Source: an uncultured Lachnospiraceae bacterium (lineage in GTDB: Bacteria; Bacillota; Clostridia; Lachnospirales; Lachnospiraceae). From it: a stretch of 59,417 nt of DNA. Both the position numbers and the translations under genes were made by a program. Location: positions 1-59,417 of the forward strand of contig UQVK01000014.1 in NCBI GenBank assembly GCA_900544445.1, in the 5' to 3' direction. Numbering within the stretch: the first letter of the stretch is position 1; each line of letters starts with the position of its first letter. The notes under the pieces are model-generated. The model ran no database searches and was not told the DNA's origin. It saw nothing but the letters and a program-made list of their open reading frames with translations. Shown here piece after piece: positions 52,700 through 59,417 of the stretch.

Positions 52700-54352
52700 A
52701 TGCTGCGCCATTCGGAAAGGACGGAAGAGATGACGGAAGCTGCGAGGGAGACTTCAGCCGGGGGGACGGGAGACGGCATCAGATGCCGCAAAGGATACAG
52801 AAGGAACGGAATTCTGCTCTGGGGCATGGTGATTTTGTTTACGCTGCTGTATCTGTCACTGATTTTTAATGACAACGTATGGACGGACGAGATTTTCAGC
52901 ATGAATCTGTTTGCCGACAGCTTCGCGCAGATTATCGTGGATACGGCGGAGGATGTGCATCCGCCGCTGTACTATTTCCTGGGACGCATCATGCGCCTGC
53001 TGTTCGGAGAAAGCCTGCAGGTACAGAAAATTCTCACCATAATTCCCATGTCCCTGACGCTGGTACTGGGGGCGGGAAAGATTCGGAGAAATTTCGGCGA
53101 CAGGACCGCGTTTCTTTTTATCCTGTTTCTGGGCTGCCTGCCCTGTTCCATGACCTATGCGGTTCAGGTGCGCATGTATTCCTGGGCGCTTTTGTGTGTG
53201 ACGGCCTGTGGGCTGGCGGCCTGGGAAATTCTGAAGAAAAACAGGATTTTTGACTGGGTCTGGCTGGCCATTTCTGCCGTGGCGGCCGCATATCTGCACT
53301 ATTTTGCCTTTGTTTCCGTCATCGTCATAAACGGGCTGCTTCTTCTGTGGCTGCTCTTTTCAAAGGAAGAGCGGAAAAAGCTGGTGCGATGGCTCATTTT
53401 TTCCGTACTCATGGTTCTGGCCTATCTACCCTGGCTTCCGTACATGCTGGAACAGGTGACGAGGGTGGAGGGCGGCTACTGGATTGCCCCGATCACGGCG
53501 GAAACCGTGTGGAGTTACTTCACCTGGGCTTTCGGCCTGAATCCGCTTCCTCAGACTACCTATGGGTATCTCCTGATCTCAATTGCGGCGGGAATCGGCT
53601 GCCTGACCGGCTGTCTGCGGAGGAACAGGCAGCCGGGGGCTGCGGAACAGAACCATTCTTCGGTTTTCCTTTACGGCCTTTTTGCCATGGCGGTTCCTTC
53701 ACTGACGGCTGCGGGAGGGACCATTCTTTCCCTGATCGGACAGCCGATTTACCGGGATCAGTATGTATTTCCGGCCATGGGGCTGTTCTGTCTGTTTCTG
53801 GCGATTGGAATGAACCGGGTTCTGGGAGACGGGATGGCCTGGCTTCTGCCCGAAGCGGCGCCTGATGCTGAGGCGGAACACGGTGGGAAGGATGGGGAGG
53901 TATACGGCGGGAAGGAGGAAAGCGCCGCTTCCGAAAAGGGCAGTGCGGTGCGGACCGCAGGTATGGCGGTGTTGCTGCTGTTTGTGCTGTTTACCGGGGC
54001 CATTTCCTACCGGGATGCTTTCCGGGACGAATATCTGGCTACGCTGACCAGGCAGACGGAGGAATTTTTCGAAGAAAATTTCGGGGAAAATGATCTCGTC
54101 GTTTACAACTATCAGGCGTATTATTTCAATTACAAATATTATTTCCCGGAGGAGAGGCTGGCCTATGTCCGCGACGTGGATCTGTCGCAGGATTTTGACA
54201 GGATCTGGTTCCTGGATACGGAGATGGAATGGGATTTTATCCCGGATCAGATCATCCCGTATAACCTGCAGATCGAATATGTGGGGCATTTCGGGATTGA
54301 AGACAATGAGTTTGACCTGTACATGGTGACAAAAGGAGTGCCTGCGGAATGA
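52700..54352 (+). CDS. GT39/ArnT-like membrane glycosyltransferase
   Basis: A 550-residue GT-C type protein with about eleven helices. The first external loop WTDEIFSMNLFADSF followed by DVHPPLYYFLGRIM (residues about 60-100) carries the acidic motif of the protein-O-mannosyltransferase/ArnT superfamily, which uses lipid-phosphate sugars outside the membrane. The GtrB-like enzyme at 36918 could supply that donor. A Gly/Glu-rich charged loop (about 390-415) and a C-terminal extracytoplasmic domain (about 440-550) follow. The ribosome site is weak. It overlaps the next gene by four bases. Confidence 0.82.
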   Translation: MLRHSERTEEMTEAARETSAGGTGDGIRCRKGYRRNGILLWGMVILFTLLYLSLIFNDNVWTDEIFSMNLFADSFAQIIVDTAEDVHPPLYYFLGRIMRLLFGESLQVQKILTIIPMSLTLVLGAGKIRRNFGDRTAFLFILFLGCLPCSMTYAVQVRMYSWALLCVTACGLAAWEILKKNRIFDWVWLAISAVAAAYLHYFAFVSVIVINGLLLLWLLFSKEERKKLVRWLIFSVLMVLAYLPWLPYMLEQVTRVEGGYWIAPITAETVWSYFTWAFGLNPLPQTTYGYLLISIAAGIGCLTGCLRRNRQPGAAEQNHSSVFLYGLFAMAVPSLTAAGGTILSLIGQPIYRDQYVFPAMGLFCLFLAIGMNRVLGDGMAWLLPEAAPDAEAEHGGKDGEVYGGKEESAASEKGSAVRTAGMAVLLLFVLFTGAISYRDAFRDEYLATLTRQTEEFFEENFGENDLVVYNYQAYYFNYKYYFPEERLAYVRDVDLSQDFDRIWFLDTEMEWDFIPDQIIPYNLQIEYVGHFGIEDNEFDLYMVTKGVPAE

Positions 54353-55383
54353 AATTGAGCGTGATCGTGCCTGTATATAATACAGCGGGGGAAGGAAAGC
54401 TGGAATACTGCCTGAATTCCCTGGTGAACCAGACCCTGCAGGATATGGAAATCATCGCGGTGGACGACTGCTCCACGGATAATTCCCTGGAGATTCTGCA
54501 GCGGTTTGAAAAGGAGCATCCCGGAAGGGTGCGGGCGGTTCATTCCGAGGTGAACCGGAAGCAGGGAGGGGCCAAGAACATCGGCCTTTCCCTGGCGCAG
54601 GGAGAGTGGATCGGCTTCATCGACAGCGATGACTGGATTACGCCGGACATGTATGAAAAAATGCTCGCCCGCGCGCAGGAGACGGGCGCGGATATGGTGG
54701 GCTGCGATTACTGCCTGACGGACGAGCACAGCATGAAGGTTGGCCAGGTGGTGCACAACAACCGACCGGAGCAGACGGGAAAGCTGGATCATGACAAATA
54801 TGCGTCCCTCATTCTGGACAGCGGAAGCCTGGTGGTGAAAATTTACCGCCGGGAGATCATCCTGGGCTGTGACAGCCGCTTTCCGGAGGGGATTTTTTAC
54901 GAGGACAATGCGCTGGGAAATACCTGGATGCTCCGGGCAAAGCACTTTGAATACATTCCGGAACCCATGTACTATTACTATCAGCATGATGCGTCCACCG
55001 TGCATACCATCACGAAAAAACGCTGTGAGGACCGGATGCAGGCGGGCCGGATCATGATCGCTGAGGCGAAGAAATACGGATATTTTGAGGAATATAAAAG
55101 AGAGCTGGAATTCAGCTTCACCGTGCTTTTCTACGTGAATACGCTTTTTTCCTACATGTTCGGGGTGAAAAAGAAGGAATCCGCATTTGTGGAAGCCATG
55201 GGCCGGGAAATGCGGGAAACCTTCCCCGGTTTTCAGGAAAATCCCTGGTATCAGGAGCGTTTCAATGGGGAGGAGAAAAAACTGGTGGAAATGCAGCAGA
55301 AATCCACGAAGAGGTTCATGCTGTACTTTACCCTGCTGTGGACCTGGCGGAACCTTCGAAAGAGACTGGCAGGGAAGGGCTGA
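54349..55383 (+). CDS. GT2 family glycosyltransferase
   Basis: A 344-residue GT-A enzyme: KLSVIVPVYNTAGEGKLEYC at the start, VDDCSTDNS (about 42-50), GAKNIGLSLAQGEW and the metal motif FIDSDDWI (about 91-98), with a C-terminal extension of mixed helices. Translationally coupled to the GT39-like gene (ATGA) and 14 bases before the ATP-grasp gene. Specificity unknown. Confidence 0.92.
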   Translation: MKLSVIVPVYNTAGEGKLEYCLNSLVNQTLQDMEIIAVDDCSTDNSLEILQRFEKEHPGRVRAVHSEVNRKQGGAKNIGLSLAQGEWIGFIDSDDWITPDMYEKMLARAQETGADMVGCDYCLTDEHSMKVGQVVHNNRPEQTGKLDHDKYASLILDSGSLVVKIYRREIILGCDSRFPEGIFYEDNALGNTWMLRAKHFEYIPEPMYYYYQHDASTVHTITKKRCEDRMQAGRIMIAEAKKYGYFEEYKRELEFSFTVLFYVNTLFSYMFGVKKKESAFVEAMGREMRETFPGFQENPWYQERFNGEEKKLVEMQQKSTKRFMLYFTLLWTWRNLRKRLAGKG

Positions 55384-55397
55384 AGGAGAGGAAGCGG

Positions 55398-56684
55398 ATG
55401 ATACAACATAAGAAAGCGGCACTGATCGGAGCGGGAGAGGAATCCCTTCATACCATAGAAAAGGCACAGGAACTCGGCGTTTTTGTGACGGCGCTGGACG
55501 GAAATCCGAAGGCGGCCGGACTGCAGGCTGCGGATGAAGGGCTTGCGGTGGACATTTCCAGAGAGGATGAGGTGATAAAGGCGCTTCAAGAGGAAGCTCC
55601 GGATTTTGTAATCACCGGCCCCATCGGCCGATATCTGACGACGGCGGGAGCGGTGAACGACGCCTTCCAGCTTCGCGGCATCAACAGGCAGTCCGCCGTC
55701 TGGTGCACGGATAAGTACCTGTTCCATGAAAAGCTCCATGCGGCTGGATTGAGAGACTGCCACTGTGAACGGGTTCCTGCCTTTTGTGGAAAGGATGCGG
55801 AACAGGTGCGGCAGATTGTGGATAAGCTGATGAAAAAGGCGGAGGAAGAGTTTTCCTTTCCCGCGATCCTGAAACCGCGGTACGGCTCGGGCAGCAGAGG
55901 CATTTTCTTTTTAAACAGCCTGGAGGAGCTGCGGGCGGCGCTTGAGGAGCTCGCCGGAGAGAACGGTGAGAAGGATGCTGGCATCCCGGCTGCCTGCGAA
56001 GAGGATTATGTGCTGGAAGAAGCCGTACCCGGCGCGGAATACGGCGTGGATGCTGCTCTGGACGAAAAAAAATACTGCCAGATTCTGCTTCGGAGAAAGC
56101 TGCTGACGCCGCCTCCAGCGAGACAGGCGGTGGGATATTTTTCCGTGACGGGCGGGGAAGAATGGGAGGCACGCCTGATTTCTCTGGTTCGGGATTATCT
56201 GGAGCGGGTGACGGCGGTGCTGGAGCTTCAGGACTGTCTTTTCCATGCGGATCTGATGATTTCCGGTGAGAGGATTTTTGTCATCGAGCTTTCTGCCCGG
56301 CCATCCGGCCATCATCTTCACGATCTTTTTACCCCCATGGCGACGGGCGTGGATATGGCGGAGGCGTATATCCGCAGTCAGTGCGGGCTGCCGTATACCT
56401 ATGAACCGAAGGAAACGCGCAGGCTTCTGATCCGTTATTTTGCCCTGCCGGAGGGCGTTGTGAAATCTGTGCCGGAAAAGGAAGAGCTGGCGCTGCCGGA
56501 AGGGATCCGCTTACGCGTCTGGGACTGTGAGATCCGCCCGGGAGACCGGCTGGAGCGGGTGACCACCGGCCATTCCGTGATGGGACGCGGCTATTTTATC
56601 CTGGAAGGGGATACGGATGAAGGGCTGGAAGCGGCGGCAGATGGAGTGCTTGGAAAGTTTGCGGTGGAGGACGTACAGTCATGA
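55398..56684 (+). CDS. ATP-grasp ligase
   Basis: A 428-residue ATP-dependent carboxylate-amine/thiol ligase. An N-terminal pre-ATP-grasp Rossmann-like domain (about 8-105: ALIGAGEESLHTIEKAQELG) is followed by the ATP-grasp core with the nucleotide loop ILKPRYGSGSRGIFF (about 158-172), EEAVPGAEYGVDAAL, and the metal-site end FVIELSARPSGHH (about 293-305), where the usual Asn of ExN is Ser. A C-terminal domain covers about 340-428. Such enzymes form amide bonds on acid substrates. Beside PseC it could acylate an amino sugar; beside MATE it could make a small exported peptide. It overlaps the MATE gene by four bases. Confidence 0.85.
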   Translation: MIQHKKAALIGAGEESLHTIEKAQELGVFVTALDGNPKAAGLQAADEGLAVDISREDEVIKALQEEAPDFVITGPIGRYLTTAGAVNDAFQLRGINRQSAVWCTDKYLFHEKLHAAGLRDCHCERVPAFCGKDAEQVRQIVDKLMKKAEEEFSFPAILKPRYGSGSRGIFFLNSLEELRAALEELAGENGEKDAGIPAACEEDYVLEEAVPGAEYGVDAALDEKKYCQILLRRKLLTPPPARQAVGYFSVTGGEEWEARLISLVRDYLERVTAVLELQDCLFHADLMISGERIFVIELSARPSGHHLHDLFTPMATGVDMAEAYIRSQCGLPYTYEPKETRRLLIRYFALPEGVVKSVPEKEELALPEGIRLRVWDCEIRPGDRLERVTTGHSVMGRGYFILEGDTDEGLEAAADGVLGKFAVEDVQS

Positions 56685-57985
56685 AGCAGCTGAAAACATT
56701 CGCCGCCTATGTGGCGCCGTCGGTGTTCGCCTGCGCCCTGTCCGGGATCTATGCGATCGTGGACGGCTTTTTTGTGGGAAACAGCGTGGGGGATATCGGG
56801 CTGTCCGCCATCAATATCGCCTATCCAGTAACTGCTCTGATCCAGGGCCTGGGAACAGGGATCGGCATGGGCGGCGCCGTCATGTATTCCATAAGACGGG
56901 CCAGGGGAGAGAAAAAGCTGGCGGAAAATAATATGAAAAGCAGCATGATGCTTCTGCTTCTGGCAGCCGTTCTCTGTACGGTGCTTCTGTACCTGGTGCG
57001 GGAGCCGGTTCTGCGTCTGCTTGGCGCGCAGGGGCAGATTTTTGACCTGGGGGAGGAGTATCTGCGCTATATCATTCTGGGCAGTCTGTTCCAGATCTTC
57101 GGCACCGGAACCGTTCCTCTGATCCGGAACAACGGCGGTTCTGTCTGCGCCATGCTGACGATGGTGGCGGGCTTTCTGACCAACATTGTTCTGGACTATC
57201 TTTTTGTCTGGGTATTCGGAATGGGAATGACGGGAGCGGCTGTGGCGACAGTGATCGGACAGGCGGTTGCCATGGCGGGAGGTTTTGCCTATCTGCTCTG
57301 GAAGAAGGTGCCTTTCTGGGGAATCCCGCACGCCTTCCCTGCGGCTTCCGTCAGGATTCTGCAGATCGGGCTTGCTCCCTTCGGCATCACCATGTCGCCC
57401 AACCTGACGCTGCTTTTGATGAACCGCGCCTGTGTTTCCTATGGAGGAGATCGGGCGGTGGCCTGTTATGCCTGTATCGCCTATGTGATCACCATTCTGT
57501 ATCTGGTGCTGCAGGGTGTGGGGGATGGCTGCCAGCCGCTGATGAGCCAGGAGTATGGAAAGGGAGAAGTGAAAAGCATGAAAAAAATCCGGTCCATGGC
57601 CTATATCACGGCTGCGGTCATGGGCGTGGTGTGCATGGCGGTTCTGTATCTGCTTCGGGGCGGTGTCGGGCCGTTGTTCGGCGCATCGGCGGAGGTGTCT
57701 GCGGACGTGGCCGCTGCGCTTCCCATTTTTCTGGTCGGAATCCTCTTTCTTGCCTTTTCCCGCGTGACCACCTCGGCTTTTTACGCCTGCGAACAGAATG
57801 CGGCGTCTTATCTGCTGGTATATGCGGAGCCGGTGCTCCTTTTGGTGCTTCTGCTGCTGATTCCCCGCTTCGGCGGTCAGACCGGTGTGTGGTGGAGCAT
57901 GGCGCTGTCGCAGATTCTCGCCTCAGTTCTCGCCTTGGGACTGAAAATCGCGGCGGATGGCAAAATGAAAAAGGTTTTTTCCTGA
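56681..57985 (+). CDS. MATE family transporter
   Basis: A 434-residue polytopic protein with twelve helices in two halves. The MATE features are an N-terminal IVDGFFVGNSVG segment (about 23-34), IQGLGTGIGMGGAV (about 54-67) and, after the first half, NIVLDYLFVWVFGMGMTGAA (about 167-186). MATE proteins export drugs or metabolites using Na+ or H+. It overlaps the ATP-grasp gene by four bases, so the two may make and export one product. It might instead be a drug pump tied to the adjacent regulators. It ends five bases before the convergent araC-type gene. Confidence 0.9.
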   Translation: MKQLKTFAAYVAPSVFACALSGIYAIVDGFFVGNSVGDIGLSAINIAYPVTALIQGLGTGIGMGGAVMYSIRRARGEKKLAENNMKSSMMLLLLAAVLCTVLLYLVREPVLRLLGAQGQIFDLGEEYLRYIILGSLFQIFGTGTVPLIRNNGGSVCAMLTMVAGFLTNIVLDYLFVWVFGMGMTGAAVATVIGQAVAMAGGFAYLLWKKVPFWGIPHAFPAASVRILQIGLAPFGITMSPNLTLLLMNRACVSYGGDRAVACYACIAYVITILYLVLQGVGDGCQPLMSQEYGKGEVKSMKKIRSMAYITAAVMGVVCMAVLYLLRGGVGPLFGASAEVSADVAAALPIFLVGILFLAFSRVTTSAFYACEQNAASYLLVYAEPVLLLVLLLLIPRFGGQTGVWWSMALSQILASVLALGLKIAADGKMKKVFS

Positions 57986-57990
57986 AACGC

Positions 57991-59010
57991 TCAGGTGCGC
58001 AGCAGCTTCTGGCCGCGCACCTGTTTTCTGTATTCCGAGGGAAGGACGTGCGCCACATCCTGAAAAGCCCTGGTGAATTTTCCGGCGGATTCATAGCCGA
58101 GGCCGGCTGCGATCTGTGCGATGGGTTCGTCGGACTGGCGGAGCAGCTCCATGGCTCTGTGAATCCGGTATTCCTTCATGTAGGCCGCGATGGGCTGGCC
58201 GTATACAGCCTTGAAGAGGGATTTCAGAGAGGAGGTATTGATCAGGTACTCTCTGGAAAGCTCTTCAATGGTAAAACGCTGTTCCGGATGCCGGGTCAGG
58301 CGGTCATGGATTTCCCGGATCAGGTCCGTCTGGCTGCTGCTGCATCTGGCGATGCTTTTTTCACGGGCGGCGGACAGGTCCAGACGGTCCAGATAGAGAA
58401 GCAGTTCCTGGACTTTCAGCTTGAAATAGGGGAGGCGCAGCCGCTCCGGCAGCCCGTAAAGAGGCGCGAAGATCCATTCCGTCTCCGTACAGGCGGGCAG
58501 CGCGCAGGACTCTCCTGGAACGCAGAATTTTCCATAAAGTGCTTCCGGATCCAGTCCGGCTTCCTGCAGGATATCAGGACAGTTTCCGGAGAGAAGGTTC
58601 AGATCGACGGACAGGGTGATCCCTTCATAACAGCCCAGCGGAAACCGCATGACGGAATCCGCGCAACAGTCGGTGCTGTGCAGCGTGAGATCTCCGGCTC
58701 CCAGATAGACGGACATGCCTTTCTTCAGGTCCCATCCCACACGGCCGCGGCAGCAGTGGCTGATCTCCAGAACATGGGGAGAAGCGGCATGGTGAAAGGA
58801 AGCCTGTCCGGCCTGAAACACCAGGAAGGAAAGCTCAATGCCCGGAAATACCGGATAGATGGAAATTTTCCCCCTGCCGTCCGTGGCGGCCTTCAGATGA
58901 TCATAAAAGGGAGTGCCGTTTCCGTCCGCCGGATGGGTTTCCATGATAACGGAGGAAGCCGGCAGGGACCGGAGCGCCTCTTCCGGCAGTGTAAGAGCTT
59001 CTTTTTTCAT
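57991..59010 (-). CDS. AraC family transcriptional regulator
   Basis: A 339-residue regulator. The C-terminal AraC-type double HTH (about residues 235-335) shows YLINTSSLKSLFKAVYGQPI, then AAYMKEYRIHRAMELLRQSD and IAQIAAGLGYESAGKFTRAF. The first 200 residues form a cupin-like sensory part rich in Cys and Leu with no known ligand. It overlaps the upstream arsR-type gene by four bases, with AAGGAG before its ATG, so the two form one operon. It faces the MATE gene and may control it, as such pairs often do. Confidence 0.92.
   Translation of the reverse strand: MKKEALTLPEEALRSLPASSVIMETHPADGNGTPFYDHLKAATDGRGKISIYPVFPGIELSFLVFQAGQASFHHAASPHVLEISHCCRGRVGWDLKKGMSVYLGAGDLTLHSTDCCADSVMRFPLGCYEGITLSVDLNLLSGNCPDILQEAGLDPEALYGKFCVPGESCALPACTETEWIFAPLYGLPERLRLPYFKLKVQELLLYLDRLDLSAAREKSIARCSSSQTDLIREIHDRLTRHPEQRFTIEELSREYLINTSSLKSLFKAVYGQPIAAYMKEYRIHRAMELLRQSDEPIAQIAAGLGYESAGKFTRAFQDVAHVLPSEYRKQVRGQKLLRT
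57992..58028 (+). terminator. Terminator of the MATE gene inside the 3' end of the convergent regulator gene
   Basis: CAGGTGCGC (57992-58000) and GCGCACCTG (58015-58023) are a perfect nine-base pair with a 14-base loop, followed by TTTTCT on the plus strand. The stem overlaps the last codons of the minus-strand AraC-type gene. On the minus strand no T-run follows. Confidence 0.75.
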
Positions 59011-59399
59011 GAAATCTCCTTCTTCACCGAATTCTCAGGAGCGGAAGGGCAGGCGATCTCCACCAGATCCTCGATCATATGGTGAAGGAGCTGGGCCCGG
59101 TCGGTCTCCGCCGCCTTATAATAGACTTCCTTGCCGTCCCGGCGGCTTGTGATCAGCCCTGCCGCCTTCAGCTGCCGCAGGTGGTGGGATACAGCTGGGC
59201 TGCTCATATCTACCAGAGCGGAAATGTTGATCACGCATTCTTCGCAGTGGCACAGAAGCCAGAAGATCCGGATACGGCTGCCGTCCCCAAGCTGCTTGAA
59301 AATATCGGCGACTGTCTGAAAATCTTCCGTGCTGGGCATCTCTTCCAGCCGCTGTTCCATTTCCTGCCCGTGATCATGGGGCAATCTGCTGTTCGTCAT
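59007..59399 (-). CDS. ArsR/SmtB family transcriptional regulator
   Basis: A 130-residue winged-helix regulator: DIFKQLGDGSRIRIFWLLCH (about residues 32-51), then CEECVINISALVDM and the recognition helix SSPAVSHHLRQLKAAGLI (about 67-84), and a wing RRDGKEVYYKA. The CHCEECVIN cysteines occupy the alpha-3 site where ArsR/CadC proteins bind metals, and the N-terminus has an HDHGQ patch, so metal or redox sensing is plausible. AAAAAGGAGG precedes the ATG at the window edge, so its promoter is outside. First gene of the arsR-araC operon. Confidence 0.92.
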   Translation of the reverse strand: MTNSRLPHDHGQEMEQRLEEMPSTEDFQTVADIFKQLGDGSRIRIFWLLCHCEECVINISALVDMSSPAVSHHLRQLKAAGLITSRRDGKEVYYKAAETDRAQLLHHMIEDLVEIACPSAPENSVKKEIS

Positions 59400-59417
59400 A
59401 AGCTTTCCTCCTTTTTG

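Noticed and set aside
56681..57985. Wzx flippase of the polysaccharide locus
   Set aside because: The sequence reads as a MATE-type exporter in length and motifs rather than a Wzx/MVF-type flippase, and it is coupled to the ATP-grasp gene. A flippase for the locus was not identified.

Overview
The window reads as chromosomal DNA of a GC-rich, spore-forming-lineage Clostridia, most likely a Lachnospiraceae. The grounds are the gene families present: a Spo0A C-terminal-domain protein, the cdaA-cdaR-glmM operon, a long-form leuA, LIC_10190 and DUF6020-like membrane proteins, and AGGAGG-type ribosome sites. No species call is justified from sequence alone. I saw no tRNA, rRNA or CRISPR array.

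Layout. (1) 1-9000, plus strand, housekeeping and envelope: acyl-ACP thioesterase, S1-domain protein, CPBP protease, WecG-like glycosyltransferase, a PucR/CdaR-type regulator, then ftsE-ftsX with a coiled-coil M23 hydrolase and an S41 protease. FtsEX plus hydrolase is the known cell-division hydrolase-activation arrangement. (2) 9087-10132, a scar of mobile DNA: a frameshifted macrodomain gene fused by deletion to the C-terminus of a tyrosine recombinase, followed by a hairpin-rich leader running into uvrB. (3) 10133-19751: uvrB-uvrA, a palindromic MITE-like element, mreB, recD2, comF. (4) 19758-24863: two small unknown membrane proteins directly in front of cdaA (c-di-AMP synthase), cdaR and glmM. 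(5) 24970-27210: HPr, a large palindromic repeat, leuA. (6) 27345-29001: a lower-GC minus-strand island (minimal P-loop ATPase, DUF4869 protein, a third gene broken by an internal deletion) plus the tail of a zinc dehydrogenase, that is, a decaying acquired module. (7) 29145-30299: DUF3048 lipoprotein.

(8) 30633-56684 is a large surface-polysaccharide locus: rmlD, manC, a priming sugar transferase, a Wzz-like protein carrying a degenerate kinase domain, an EpsG-type polymerase, eight GT2 and GT4 glycosyltransferases and one GT39-like enzyme, two further large multispanning membrane proteins, pseB and pseC, and an ATP-grasp ligase. A stand-alone Spo0A DNA-binding domain sits inside it. It is interrupted at 47644-50202 by a truncated flavodoxin gene, dcd, a URO-D-like gene and a second MITE-like element. 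Nucleotide-sugar pathways are only partly encoded (RmlD without RmlABC, PseBC without PseFGHI). (9) 56681-59399: a MATE exporter translationally coupled to the ATP-grasp gene, facing a minus-strand arsR-araC operon across a shared terminator.

The most interesting material is non-coding. Two palindromic elements (15093-15287 and 50051-50202) share their ends and are flanked by 8-bp direct repeats, which indicates transposition. One of them landed exactly on a stop codon without destroying it. A tandem three-hairpin repeat (36728-36898), a palindrome with perfect 12-bp ends (25283-25450) and the hairpin-dense uvrB leader add to this. On the protein side, the best leads are the Wzz protein with its lost ATP site and kept tyrosine cluster, the PseBC/ATP-grasp combination, the unknown membrane proteins coupled to cdaA, and the small ATPase/DUF4869 module.
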